From NCBI GenBank assembly GCA_020631735.1, contig CM036160.1, positions 114,186,680-114,250,679 on the forward strand: DNA of 64,000 bases, written 5' to 3'. A program made the translations under genes and the position numbers. This DNA comes from Saccharum officinarum (taxonomy: Eukaryota > Streptophyta > Magnoliopsida > Poales > Poaceae). Shown piece by piece: positions 22,649 to 33,923 of the stretch; position 1 is the stretch's first letter, and the number at the start of each line of letters is the position of its first letter. The notes beneath the pieces are model-generated. The model ran no database searches. It saw only the letters and a list, made by a program, of their open reading frames with translations, and was not told where the DNA came from.

Positions 22649-22957
22649 GCAATGTTCAGTGAAGGACAAGCAAGGCACTCAACAACTATGCGCACATGAG
22701 AGTAGAAAACTGTAAATACGTGCATCTATCTATCTATGCCCGTCAAGAGTCAAGACCATAATTAATTTCGTGCTTGTCGTATGGAACAAATATTTTTCTT
22801 CAAATGCACCTTCACGGTAGGCACGTCGATCATTATAGCATGTATTTATATATCACGTTACATCCAAATCAAGCTAAGTACTCCACTTCCTAATTAATCC
22901 CATATGTTTTTTTTTTGAAGAAATATGAGTTGAGGTTTTCCTTACACCCAAGTGGTC

Positions 22958-22965
22958 TATAAATA
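22958..22965 (+). promoter_or_regulatory. TATA box of the DMP gene
   Basis: TATAAATA located 97 bp upstream of the DMP ATG at 23055, in a typical plant TATA context with a purine-rich leader (AAGAAGAAGAAGAG) just before the start codon. Confidence 0.65.
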
Positions 22966-23054
22966 CTGCACGATGATGCAATAAGCAGACAGATACCAGC
23001 AGCAGCCTAGCCGGCAGCAGTATACATATAAGCAAGAAGAAGAAGAGCCGGCTA

Positions 23055-23723
23055 ATGGAAGAAGGCATCAAAGAGGGGCCAGACAAAGCAGCGGCGACCA
23101 CTGAAGCAGGCGGCGAGGCGAACAAGAGCACGACGACGAGCGCCGTCGCGGGGTCGTCGGGCATGGCGGACGTGACGTTCAAGGGCATCGGCGACGTGCT
23201 GAAGCTGCTGCCGACGGCGACGGTGATCGTGTACGAGGTGCTGAACCCGATCGTGACCAACACGGGCGACTGCGGCGCCGTCGGGTACAAGATCGCCACG
23301 GGGGTGCTCCTGGCCGTCTCCGCCTTCTTCTGCGCCTTCTCCACCTTCACCGACAGTTACGTGGGCGCCGACGACGGCAAGGTCAAGTACGGCCTCGTCA
23401 GGCCCCGGGGTCTCCTCCCCTTCACTGACGACGGCGCCGCAACCAGCGGGAGGGACTTCTCCAAGTACCGGCTGCGGTTCGGGGACTTCGTGCACGCGGC
23501 GTTCGCCGTCGCCGTGTTCGCGGCGGTGTCGCTGCTGGCTGACGCCAACACGGTGGCGTGCTTCTACCCGTCGCTCAGGGACAAGCAGAAGGAGGTGGTC
23601 ATGGCGCTCCCCGTCGTCGTCGGCGCCGTCGCCAGCGTCGTCTTCGTCGTGTTCCCCTCCACGCGCCACGGGATCGGGTACCCGCCGTCCAAGCCCGGGA
23701 CGAGCGCGCTAGCGTCGCAGTAG
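23055..23723 (+). CDS. DMP: DMP/DUF679 membrane protein
   Basis: Intronless 222-residue member of the plant DUF679 (DMP) family, four-helix proteins of endomembranes, tonoplast or plasma membrane. Members act in senescence, membrane remodelling and, for some, gamete fusion. The first ~40 residues are Ala/Thr-rich and charged. The signature TFKGIGDVLKLLPTATV (41-57) leads into TM1 (~48-67, with YEVLNPIVTN). TM2 is ~78-98 (ATGVLLAVSAFFCAFSTFTDS), followed by YGLVRPRGLLPF and KYRLRFGDFVHA, typical of the family. TM3 is ~145-163 and TM4 ~180-201, followed by a short tail with GIGYP. Length is normal for the family. High GC content fits grass single-exon genes. Which paralogue it is cannot be told here, so no link to the haploid-inducer DMP is claimed. 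Confidence 0.93.
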   Translation: MEEGIKEGPDKAAATTEAGGEANKSTTTSAVAGSSGMADVTFKGIGDVLKLLPTATVIVYEVLNPIVTNTGDCGAVGYKIATGVLLAVSAFFCAFSTFTDSYVGADDGKVKYGLVRPRGLLPFTDDGAATSGRDFSKYRLRFGDFVHAAFAVAVFAAVSLLADANTVACFYPSLRDKQKEVVMALPVVVGAVASVVFVVFPSTRHGIGYPPSKPGTSALASQ

Positions 23724-24034
23724 GGCGCCGATGACGAGTTGGGATCGATCGAGCTCCATTGGTTTCCCTTTCTTCGCAGCTGTCGCACGATCGATTGCGT
23801 CACACTCACAGTGTATAGCCAATTAGCCATGCCATGTATGTTGTTTGTACTTGTATGTGCTCGCGTGTACATACAAGTACGTATATGTGATTTCCCAGTC
23901 TGCTACTTGGCTGCCTTGCTCTGTTGATTTGTTTCTCCAAAACGCCTTTGGCCCAGAATCAGCTTTCATCTGGTTTACCTTGATACAGTTTAGTATGAAT
24001 TTTATCAATTTCATCTGTGTTGCTGCGTTTTAAT

Positions 24035-24281
24035 TAGGCCTTGTTTGTATCTCATTATCTCAGAGTGAAGCTAGATAGTGATATAGAGAATCTGAATTTT
24101 AAATAAAGAAGATAAGAGGTATTTAGATCTTATTGTCATAGCGATTATTGTCTTTGGATAACTTATATATCTAAATATTAAGGTTTAGGTAGATATAATT
24201 GAAATCTGAAATCTCATTCTAGAATCTAGTTGTCTGGATCTCATTCTTACTTTTCTTGTTAGGTGACCCAAACATGCCTTA
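24035..24281. mobile_element. MITE with AGGCCTTGTTTG ends
   Basis: Ends AGGCCTTGTTTGTA and CCAAACATGCCTT are inverted copies with a few mismatches. The AT-rich interior has repeated ATCTCATT and AGATCT blocks. It lies between the DMP gene and the NDUFV1 promoter. hAT-like by its terminal sequence. Confidence 0.55.
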
Positions 24282-24533
24282 CGCTATTTTATAGAAAAGA
24301 TGACTATTTTTCCAATACACACACAAAGCTATCACACGTAAATTTCGGCATCATTCTTCTACCCTAAAGTTTGTACGACTTCGGTACAAATGTTTTTTCT
24401 AAACACAAAATCAGAAAATCCACATATTTCTCTTTTTTTATATAGATAGAAACTTAATCCATTATAAACCGTTGGGCTTTTGTAACTGCCTATAGATCCC
24501 AGTCCAGAAACGGGGCACACCAATCCGCTACTC

Positions 24534-24545
24534 GGCCCAGGCCCA
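24534..24545 (+). promoter_or_regulatory. Paired site II (GGCCCA) elements upstream of NDUFV1
   Basis: Two adjacent GGCCCA motifs about 215 bp upstream of the NDUFV1 ATG. Site II elements bound by TCP factors are common in promoters of plant nuclear genes for mitochondrial proteins, which fits the downstream gene. Activity is inferred. Confidence 0.45.
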
Positions 24546-24757
24546 ATAACGCGGCGTCGCCTCGCGTCTGCTGCGTGCGTGTGCAGGCCTCGGTCCGCGC
24601 ATCCCCTTGTGGCCAGGAGCTCGCCCACGCCACGCAGCCGCTGCTCTCTCTGTTTCTCCCCCACACCCTCTGTTCCTTCCCCTCCCCGATCTCCCCCAAT
24701 CCGACCAGACCCGGCAGGCACCTTCGACTCAGCGGAGCAGGCGAGGCGAAGGAGGAG

Positions 24758-27699
24758 ATGGCGCTGCGACGGGCGCTCCTCAGATCGGCCGAGATCTCCC
24801 CCGACCGCAAGGTCCGACTCCTCTCCCTTCTCCTCTGTATCCTCGACATTTCGTTCGGTTGGATCCACTGGTCGGGAGATTCGGAATCCCGCGAGAGAGT
24901 TGGGCCTGGCGAGCGGGCGTCGTAGCCGCAGTTTGGGAGGCCCGTGGGTTCGAGCCGTGGAGGGTAGCGGCAGGGGCGGGTTTCAGTCGTTGGCTTCCTG
25001 CTGTATTTCGCGTGGTGATGAAATGAATCTCTTCCGGCGTAACGGCATGTTAGATTGGCAGTGTTTGGAAATGGGCGAAATACTGAGGCAGGGGCACGGT
25101 TTCGAGGGGAGATGCGCTTGGAGCGCAACAGTGCCCCCTCCACTCTTTGTGCATGATTAATCGGTACTTGTTGTAAGTTGGTTCCACTGGAACATGTCAG
25201 TGAGGTTCAGTTGTGAACTGAGAGTCGGAACCTGAACATGCTATTCTTTGTCTACAGCATCCCCGAAGAAAATTTATACTATTGTTACTCTTCGTCCAAA
25301 ATCCAAACGAGGGATAAACTTTGTTCTTCTGTCTATGCTACTTTTTTTTTTGATTTGGTAAACATGGTCAGGTATTCGGTAATAGGGAATAAAAGGGACT
25401 TTGTATCGAATTTTTATGTGTAGACCTTTATGAATAAGTGAGAATGGCTTGTTAAGTTAAACTTGAAGATGTTATTTTTGCATCTTTGGTCAGGCCACTG
25501 GTTTGGCAGCAAATAACTTTCACTGTCGTATAATCCATCTATTTTACTCTTGGTATTTCATTCATAACTCTGGGTTATGCCTGAAAAAGTCATGTATCAG
25601 ATAATGAAGGTTGCCTCTTATGTGATAAACTAGTAGGATAATCTAAATTGCTTACTTGCTACCGACCGAGCAGTTGAGTTTTGTATTTGTAGATTAGATT
25701 TTAAATGTTATTCAATTGGTTGTCATGCCTTCATTGTCACCTGGTAGGCTGATACGCAACCTAAACTATATGAATTTTTTCTGATATTCTGGGACATGGT
25801 TACACATTCATTTGTTGTATCGAACTAGAAACTGACCTGAGATCTTGGAATCGTACCATGAATTTTACTGATTTCTCTGGATTCATGTACAATGCGTATC
25901 TCTGTTTCATTCAGTAATATTACTGCTACAGGCAGCCCTTTTAGAAAGCTGTAACTCTTTCTTCGCTGTGGTCTTCTAATCACACCCCCCCCTCTCTGGA
26001 GGCAATAGTATCGAAACTGTGATTTGATTGCCACATCTTGATCACTTGAATTCCATTTTATCAAATATCAAGACCGCTTTAATCGCTTAGGAAATGAACC
26101 TTTCCACCTTTTTCTTCTGATAGTCACTGCAGTAAACTAATTATGAATATATTAATTTGTGAAGAGTGTAGAAGCACTTTTTTCTAGCAGCATGTTATTT
26201 CTCAGGCTATTATGATTCATTGGCATACCCCTCACTTTTACTTTTCTTTTCAGGCTGCAATTGAGTACTTCCATTCTTTATCAAGGACACAGCCTGCTCG
26301 TTCTCTCAATGGTGCTGGCAGATCATTTAGCACCCAGGCTGCCTCTACATCAAGCACACCACAGCCTCCAGCTCCCCCACCCCCTCCAGAGAAGACTCAC
26401 TTCGGTGGCCTCAAAGATGAGGATCACATTTTCACCAACCTCTATGGTCTGCATGACCCTTTTCTGAAAGGTGCGATGAAGAGAGGTGACTGGTATAGGA
26501 CCAAGGATTTGGTGATTAAGGGGGCAGACTGGATAGTTAATGAAATGAAGAAATCAGGTCTTCGGGGTCGTGGAGGTGCAGGTTTTCCCTCTGGTCTCAA
26601 ATGGTCCTTTATGCCCAAGGTTTCAGATGGACGCCCTTCTTATCTTGTTGTTAATGCTGATGAGAGTGAGCCTGGAACTTGCAAAGATAGAGAAATCATG
26701 CGCCATGACCCCCACAAGCTTCTGGAAGGATGCCTTATTGCTGGAGTTGGAATGAGGGCATCAGCTGCTTACATCTACATTAGAGGTGAATACGTGAATG
26801 AGCGTCTGAACCTTGAGAAAGCTCGGCAGGAAGCATATGCAGCTGGACTTCTTGGTAAGAATGCTTGTGGATCTGGCTATGATTTTGATGTGCATATTCA
26901 TTTTGGTGCTGGTGCGTACATCTGCGGTGAAGAGACTGCCCTACTAGAGAGCCTTGAAGGGAAGCAGGGCAAACCTAGGCTGAAGCCACCTTTCCCAGCC
27001 AATGCTGGGCTTTATGGCTGTCCCACAACTGTGACTAATGTTGAAACTGTGGCTGTATCCCCAACAATTCTTAGGCGTGGTCCAGAATGGTTTGCAAGCT
27101 TTGGGCGCAAGAACAACTCCGGAACCAAACTCTTCTGTATCTCCGGGCATGTGAACAAACCTTGCACCGTGGAAGAGGAAATGAGCATACCTCTGAAGGA
27201 GTTGCTCGAGAGGCACTGTGGAGGTGTGAGAGGAGGATGGGACAACCTGCTTGCAGTAATTCCTGGTGGTTCATCTGTTCCCCTTTTACCAAAGCACATA
27301 TGTGATGATGTTTTGATGGACTATGATGCACTGAAGGCTGTGACGTCTGGATTGGGTACTGCAGCTGTTATTGTGATGGACAAATCTACAGATGTTGTTG
27401 ATGCGATTGCCAGGCTGTCCTACTTCTACAAGCATGAGAGTTGTGGGCAGTGCACACCTTGCCGAGAGGGCACACCCTGGCTCTGGATGATCATGGAGAG
27501 GCTCAAGGTTGGCAACGCTAAGCTAGAGGAAATTGACATGCTTCAGGAGGTCACGAAGCAAATCGAAGGGCATACTATCTGTGCCCTTGGGGATGCTGCG
27601 GCATGGCCTGTACAGGGACTTATCAGGCACTTCAGGCCAGAGTTGGAGAGGAGGATCCGCGAGCGAGCTGAAAGGGAGCTGTTGGCGGCTTCTGCATAA
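24758..27699 (+). CDS. NDUFV1: NADH dehydrogenase flavoprotein 1, complex I 51-kDa subunit
   Basis: Matrix-arm subunit of mitochondrial complex I. It binds NADH and FMN and holds 4Fe-4S cluster N3. Exon 1 is 24758-24811 ([18 protein letters not shown]), then a 1.44-kb phase-0 intron ending TTTTCAG, then exon 2, 26254-27699, for 499 residues. The N-terminus is Arg/Ala/Ser-rich ([12 protein letters not shown]), a mitochondrial presequence, and is followed by a Pro run. [18 protein letters not shown] (~120-137) and [19 protein letters not shown] (~236-254) form the FMN/NADH site. [13 protein letters not shown] supplies Cys 415, 418 and 421, and Cys 461 in GHTICALGD is the fourth ligand. Length and identity fit plant orthologues. 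One residue differs from the form I remember: CREGTPWLW where CREGTGWLW is usual. The exon 1 donor (AAG|GTCCGA) is weak but keeps frame and phase. Confidence 0.95.
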
Positions 27700-29027
27700 T
27701 GTGCCAGCCATGTCGCCCCTGTACTAGTTTTCTGATTTCTTCCTACCGAAATAATACAAACTGATGGAGCTCCTTTCTGTGCAAGGAAATGCAGCTTTCC
27801 TGATTCCTTTAAACCATTATGTGGATGTTTATTTGATGCACTCATGCAGCTGGTGAATTTTGATGGACTAGATAAACTTTTCAAAGTAGAAACAAACTTG
27901 AGGGTTGTACCGTGTATGCTACATGATCCATCATAATATTATTGTGGATGTGTATGTCTACCTGCTTGTCTCTTTAATGCTGAACTATGGTTTGGCTTGA
28001 ATGATTGGTAATCCGAGTTAGGTGTTGGAAATCTGTGACTTACGCTTGCATCTATAGTAACCAGCATCACCAGCATGGTAGTATTTCGAATGTAGGTGGT
28101 GTGTACCCCTCGTTTGCTAGGGCCAGTGGCCCGGCCATGTTCCTTGTTCGGTCGTTTGAGGTTCAGGGTTGGTTGTGGTATCGACATGAACAACCTGGAC
28201 CTGGTAAGAGTGGTAGCGGTTGTTGACTTGTGTTATATGGTATCGTTGGCTGTAGCGTTGTCCATCAGCTCGTACAGTGTACCGTATTAATAAGTTGTCA
28301 GGATCAGACAGGCGACTGGGGTAGGGTTTATCGGTTAGACCTATCAGTCTTTTCTTGATTCATTTAGATATCTGAGCTGTCGAGAATGGAAACAAAAAAC
28401 TGAATGGACTCTTGCCAGCAGGTATTTGGAAACAAACTGCTTTGTGAGAATGCTGACAGATCCTGGGAAATAAACTAGGTCCTGCTTGGCTTGGACATGT
28501 TCCCCGTTATACGATTATGAGCCGTAATAACTGTTTCTGACTTTCTGCCGTGGCGATGAGGCAAAATCTGTTCCATCTTATCATGGTTGATACATCCGTT
28601 TTTGATATATGTCTCAGAAATACGTTTTTTTTTTCCAAAAAAAAAGAACGATGAATCAATTTTCTATGAAGTTGAAGCCATGAGTATAAATTACTCCTTC
28701 CAATTCAAGCACTCTCTCTTTCCGGCAACCAGGTGTTGGTGCAATGTGCAATGCCTTCAACTACAGAGAACGTCCAGCCGAAGTCACTCTGAGGTAGAAC
28801 ATACGCAAGATGGTAACCAATAACAGAAGTGAAACCCGGCCAAAATACGTTGCTTCCACTCGTTGGTCACATCGCAGCAGGCATGCATCCACTGCAAACC
28901 AGGCTTCTTCAGTCTCACTCCAGCCACAACGATATACACATTTCCAAGCAACATACATCACCCCCCAAAAAGAAAGAATGCGACCAAAAGGAACTTTGGA
29001 AAAAAAACCAAAAACTAATCTGTTCAT
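27700..29027. other. Convergent intergenic region between NDUFV1 and the EEP gene
   Basis: Holds the 3' UTRs of both genes (AATAATACAAA near 27749 is a plausible NDUFV1 polyadenylation signal). No further gene, RNA gene or clear element is seen. Confidence 0.5.
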
Positions 29028-32000
29028 TCATTTAGCTCCCCATATCCCCTTTCTCGAGCTCTTCTTGTTCATCTTGACTACTCTGCGTTTCCCGTTCGCG
29101 GTGGTCTCACCATCGGGCTCTCTGATCTGAGGTATGGCGACGTCGACCCGTACGATGTGATGATCCGATGTCCCTTTGGAGGAGACGACCGTGTAGGATC
29201 CAGGCACGAACTTGTAGGGGGAGTTGGGCGACGCCAGGATGTAGTCCACCCTCGTGCCGTACTTGCACGTCCCCTGCACATCTGAAGTTCCATCCATGGC
29301 AATGCAATGTTCAGTGCTTTTTCAGATATCAGCTAGTAGCAAATGAAACTGACTGAACTGAAAGGAAGTCACTGATGAGTAACTCACTGAACTGAGATTA
29401 TACATCTGAAAATTTGTGGGACATGACATACCTTGTCCTTTGGCCACAACCACCACCGCCTCGCATTCTCCGGCGAAGTCCTTGGCGTCGACGTACTGCT
29501 TCGCCTTGAGGTACTGCATCACCTCCACCTTGGGCGTCGGCTTGCCGATCTCCTCGTAGTACTGCAGAACGAACGAACCGGCCGGCAGAAACGCCGCACA
29601 TACAAACGTGTTCAAAGGTCAGAATCCCACATGGACATTATAGCTGTCGAGCACAGCAGAACGCATGATCGAATCGATGACGTGGTCGCCTACGTGTAAT
29701 ATATACCTTGACGATGTCGGCCCATCGGTCGGCGGAGTAGTCGGTGCCGTCGAGCGCGTTGAGGCCGCCGGCGAGGATGTGCGGGCCGTCGCCGGAGCGG
29801 ATGATGGCGTCCACCTGCTTCATCCTCCACCGCTCGTCCAGGTGGTCCAGGTGCGTGCAGTGGAAGTTCACCTCGCCGGCGTCCGGCACCTCGATGGTGG
29901 CGCGCAGCACGTTCCTGCAGCAACCACACCCACACATGCATGCGTCGTCCTGTTCAGCTCAGTGATCGGACTCGGACCCATCAAGATACGATACGAATTA
30001 ATCATACGATCGCGCTGCTGCTTTCATAGTTTGATGAACTGAGCTACCAATCGCTCGAAAGCAAGCATGCAGCAAGGAAGGAACGATCGCGATCACGTCC
30101 TGGGGACAGGCCATTTATGCGTGGACAGCGAGGGCGCGATCGCCGTGTCGCTCTCAGGATATTGCGCTCTTCCTGCTTCGGAGCTGGATCCGCTGCTGCG
30201 TAGGCTCTGACAGATGACAGTTTTCTGTAACCATAAATTGTGCAGCTAGCGCGAGTGGCTCTATGCCTACGGTCCCTTGAAAACGAATCTTCATGACAGG
30301 ATGCTAACGCGTACTAGTGTCACAGAATGTAAACATGAGGTTTAATTTAGTGGAAAATCATGGATATATAAACTGTTGAAGAACTGTATACTGGAAATTG
30401 GGCAGCAGCTATCACGGATCAGAAAAAAAAAGATCCCCATGCTTTGCCATTTATAACTTGCAAAAAACAAGCGTGCTGCACCTGCACTGCAATAACGCCC
30501 TCTGATAACTGATTTCTCTGCATGGGCACGGGGTTCCTATCCAGATTCCAGAGGCGCTCGCCCAGGGAGTTGTCTCGCCCGGAAAGCTCCTGCCCAGCTA
30601 CCAGTTCCCCTCCCTGACGGCGACCACTCGGCGGCAGCAGAGATCATCGCCCACACGGGACGGCAGAAACTTCCCCTTTGCCCACCGATCACAAAGATGT
30701 CTCTTCTCCTACCTCTCGCCTCCCCTGCATTTCAGTTCCAGCCGCCTTACGTAGCAGCAGCCAGTGAGGACTGACTACTGACTAGTGAGCACCGAGCACC
30801 TAACCTTGTTCGCTGGTGGGGTGGCGTCTGTCTAATCCTTTTCACTGAGACCAGCGAAGCATGAAAGGCCATGCCCATGGCTATTCCTACTTGATCTAGG
30901 GCTAAAGCTAGGCCTGGTACTGTACTAAAGAAAGCTGTGGGGACGGCGACACTGGCTTTGGAAACGTACGGGGCTGCAAAGGCTTGGTGGCGGTTTCTGA
31001 TGACCGTGGGTTGTGACAGTCAGTGGAGCAGCTCAACTAATCCTTTCTTCTTTTTCTCATAGCCCCGCCCGGTAGCAGCTGAATTCAAGCATCATGTTAT
31101 CTGCCATACTTACTCCCTAAGCATCTTGCCGCTTGTCTGGAGCGCGTAACGCTCTTCCTAATCCCATCCCAGACTGTCTCCATTATACAACACTTGACTA
31201 ATCGCCATTCGCCAGGCAGGTAAAGCTACTGTCTACTAGGTGACGACATGCATGAGTCCTGCTTTATTTGGACGCTTCGACTCAAAATTCGGGCTGAGTC
31301 GTGACGTTGACTGCTGCCGCATGGTTCAAACTCTTGAAAACAGCTGAATTGCCTGTGCCACCACTCACCAAACAATGCACTAAAACGCGAGCACAGCTGC
31401 CAGCGTTTCACCACTCCCTTCGCCCCCAGAATGTACATTCCACTTTTAGAGTAGTCAAATTTCTTAAAGTTTAGCTAAATTGATAAAAAATTGACTTTGA
31501 GATGCACTATTTTATGACGGTGGGAGTATATAAAAAGAGAGGAGCCAGGAGAACCGGGATGGCTGATTAATTACAGCTGTCATTCCTGGGTAGTAGTATC
31601 TGAGTGGCGGCACAGCGGCAGGCAGCGCCGACGAGTTGGAGACACTGGCAGGGTGGGCCTGGATTGGATGCTCCTCGCGCCGGCTCTGGCATGTGATGTG
31701 TCACGGGGAGCGGTCGGCCAAAGTGGTACGGGTGTTACTGTTACTGTTGCAGCGAATAGAAGAAAGATTCAGGCTGTGACAGGACAGGGCACTGATGCAG
31801 GCTCTGAAACCCATGTTGATGCTGTGCTCTATCTTACGAGAGAGATTCAACGAACGCGGCGATGCTGCTAATGCACGCGTGCGGTAAAAGTACCTACGTT
31901 TCGCGTCAATTTCCTGCAGGTTATTACCCCGTACTGCCCAGCCCCTTGTTTAGATGACATCAAAATTCCAAGTTTTTTCACTCTCTCTCCATCACATCAA

Positions 32001-33412
32001 TTTTTAACTACTTGCATGGAGTATTAAATGTAGGTAAAAAAAATAACTAATTACACAGTTTAGTTGTAAATCACGAGATGAATCTTTTGAGCCTAGTTGG
32101 TCCACGATTGGACAATATTTGTCAAATAAGACGAAAGTGGTACTATTCATTGGGTTGAAATTTTTTCCTAATCTAAACAAGGGCCAGGTGATAAGTTGTT
32201 AAGTTTGTTGTGTGCCGTAAATGGAATTCATTAGCGTGACGTGGTGAACTGAATGAACTCTGTTGAAGCGCATCGCATGCAGGAATGGTTGGTAGGCAGT
32301 GATGATATGATAATGGGGGAGAGGGGCCGCAGTGGTCGAGGCGCCGCGCAAGCCAACGCGTCTGATCGCCAGCAATGACTAGGTAGTTTCATTAGCGAGT
32401 AATAGTGCTTGATCTTTTTCTGTTAGGAAGGACAGAACCGATTATTTATCAGTATCCTCCTGGTGCGTTCTCAATGGCACGTCGTTGTACTGTTCATTGC
32501 TTCTCGATCTTAATAGGAAAAATAGGCAAACCTTTTGCGTATTCGATGAGAAAAAAAAATAACGGGGGAGGACGGGGGACTGACTGACCGGAAGTCGGAT
32601 TGGTCGGCGACGCGGTGCGCCTTCCAGCGCTTGATGGGCCAGCGGGAGAGCACGGCGTTGCCGTACTCGGGCGCCCAGCTCTCGGCGAACACGTAGCGCA
32701 TGCCCAGCCCCTCCGCCAGCTCCGACAGCGGCCGCATCCCGCGCTCCTCCCCGGCGCGCACGTTCTGCAGCCCGATGATGTCGGCGCCGACCTCGCGCAG
32801 CACCTCCTCCACGCTCCGCCGCTGAGGCCGCGGCGCTGACGCCGCCGCCGCCGCCGGCTGCTGCTGCCTCTTGCCGCCGGCTCCGCGCCACAGCCGGGTC
32901 CGCTCCAGGGAGATCTCGTTGTCCTGGAGGTTGATGGACACGCGCGCCTTGCTCGGCGACCGCGCCAGGCTCGCCGCCGCCTGCGCCTTCAGGATGCCCT
33001 TGGGCGGCCGCCGCGGGCTGCCGGGGAGCCCGGCGCCCGCGCCCGGCCCTGCCGTCGGTCCCGGTGCCGCTGCCTCGCCCGACACCGCGGGCGCCATGGA
33101 GAACATGGCCGCGTTGAACGTCGCCACGCGGATCGTCACCTCCCGTCCTCCTCCACCTTCGGCGCCGCCGTCGGCGCGGCACGGCGTGGTGGCCTTGCTG
33201 GTGCCGAACCGCCGCACGGCGACGCGCGGCTGCTTGGGCGGCCCCGCGCCGCCGTGCCGCCGCCGCCGGCGCGGGTGCAGGCACTGCAGGCCGTCGAGGA
33301 CGCGCCGCAGCACGTGCATCGGCGCGCCGTCCTCGGGCATGTCCCAGGCAGCAGGCAGAGCCACAGGACGGCGTCGCGGCGACCGACCGATCGACGAGCA
33401 GCTCCGTCCCAA
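29028..33412 (-). CDS. DNase I-like endonuclease/exonuclease/phosphatase (EEP) family protein
   Basis: Four exons: 32589-33412, 29707-29914, 29432-29561 and 29028-29281, giving 471 residues. Intron 1 is 2.67 kb and contains a MITE. EEP landmarks in order are VTIRVATFNAAMFSMA (~93-107, first beta strand and Asn), VGADIIGLQNVRAGEE (~208-223), ESWAPEYGNAVLSRWPI (~244-260), HLDHLDERWRMKQ (~296-308), ILAGGLNALDGTDYS (~321-335), YGTRVDYILASP (~395-406) and SDHHIV (~426-431). Between the first two lies a long Pro/Ala/Arg-rich insert (110-200) containing KGILKAQ and SINLQDNEI. Two positions that bind metal in active EEP enzymes differ: LQN instead of LQE, and GGLN instead of GDFN. The terminal Asp-His is kept. 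Related plant proteins, as I remember them, show similar changes, so it may be a family-wide pseudoenzyme. The C-terminus is basic. Confidence 0.88.
31941..32185. mobile_element. hAT-like MITE in EEP intron 1
   Basis: Ends GCCCCTTGTTTAGAT and ATCTAAACAAGGGCC are near-perfect inverted repeats around a 245-bp AT-rich body containing TGGTCCACGATTGGACAATATTTGTC. These ends are common in grass hAT MITEs. Confidence 0.75.
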
Positions 33413-33892
33413 ACGGAGGCCGGCCGTCGAGCTCGCGTCGCGTGCGTCCTATGCTCTGTCGCGCGCCGCCCAGAGCGTGGCTAGCTTAGCTTTGCCCGCG
33501 AGGCCGACGCCGCGCGCGCGCGTAATATATCACGCGACGGGGACGGCGGCTTTGCTTTCGCTTCAGCTGCGGACCAGCGGTGGTTACACACACGACACAC
33601 CACACGGGAAGCGCTGGGGATTTTCCGGGGCGTATTCGTCTTGTATTGTATGGCGTGCGCGTGTACGCCCGCGCGTCGCGTCGGCGGCCGCGCAGCTGCG
33701 GTGCTGGTGCAACTGAGATCCGTTTGCTTTGCTTTCTTGTGGTATACACTGGTGCGTGCGTACTGTCGCTTCTTGTACCCATGCGTACCTACCCTCTTGC
33801 TGTATCCAGTTTCTTGCTGTATTCTATGTTTTCTATACTACCGGCCGGCTGCTGATACATCGTACGTCGTCACGCTACGAATCTCGGGGTGG

Positions 33893-33896
<4 letters not shown>

Positions 33897-33923
<27 letters not shown>
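33897..33923. repeat. (AC)n microsatellite
   Basis: About 13 AC dinucleotide units about 485 bp upstream of the EEP start codon, in its likely promoter-distal region. Confidence 0.9.

Noticed and set aside
23052..23669. 205-codon open frame opposite the DMP gene
   Set aside because: Shadow of a GC-rich coding strand; the peptide is Arg/Asp/Val-biased and has no family signature, while the plus strand encodes a clear DUF679 protein.
24490..25143. 217-codon open frame opposite NDUFV1 exon 1 and intron
   Set aside because: Runs through promoter, exon and intron of the real gene with Arg/Ser-rich noise sequence.
32871..33716. 281-codon open frame opposite EEP exon 1
   Set aside because: Antisense to a recognised exon, Arg/Pro/Ala-rich, no features of its own.
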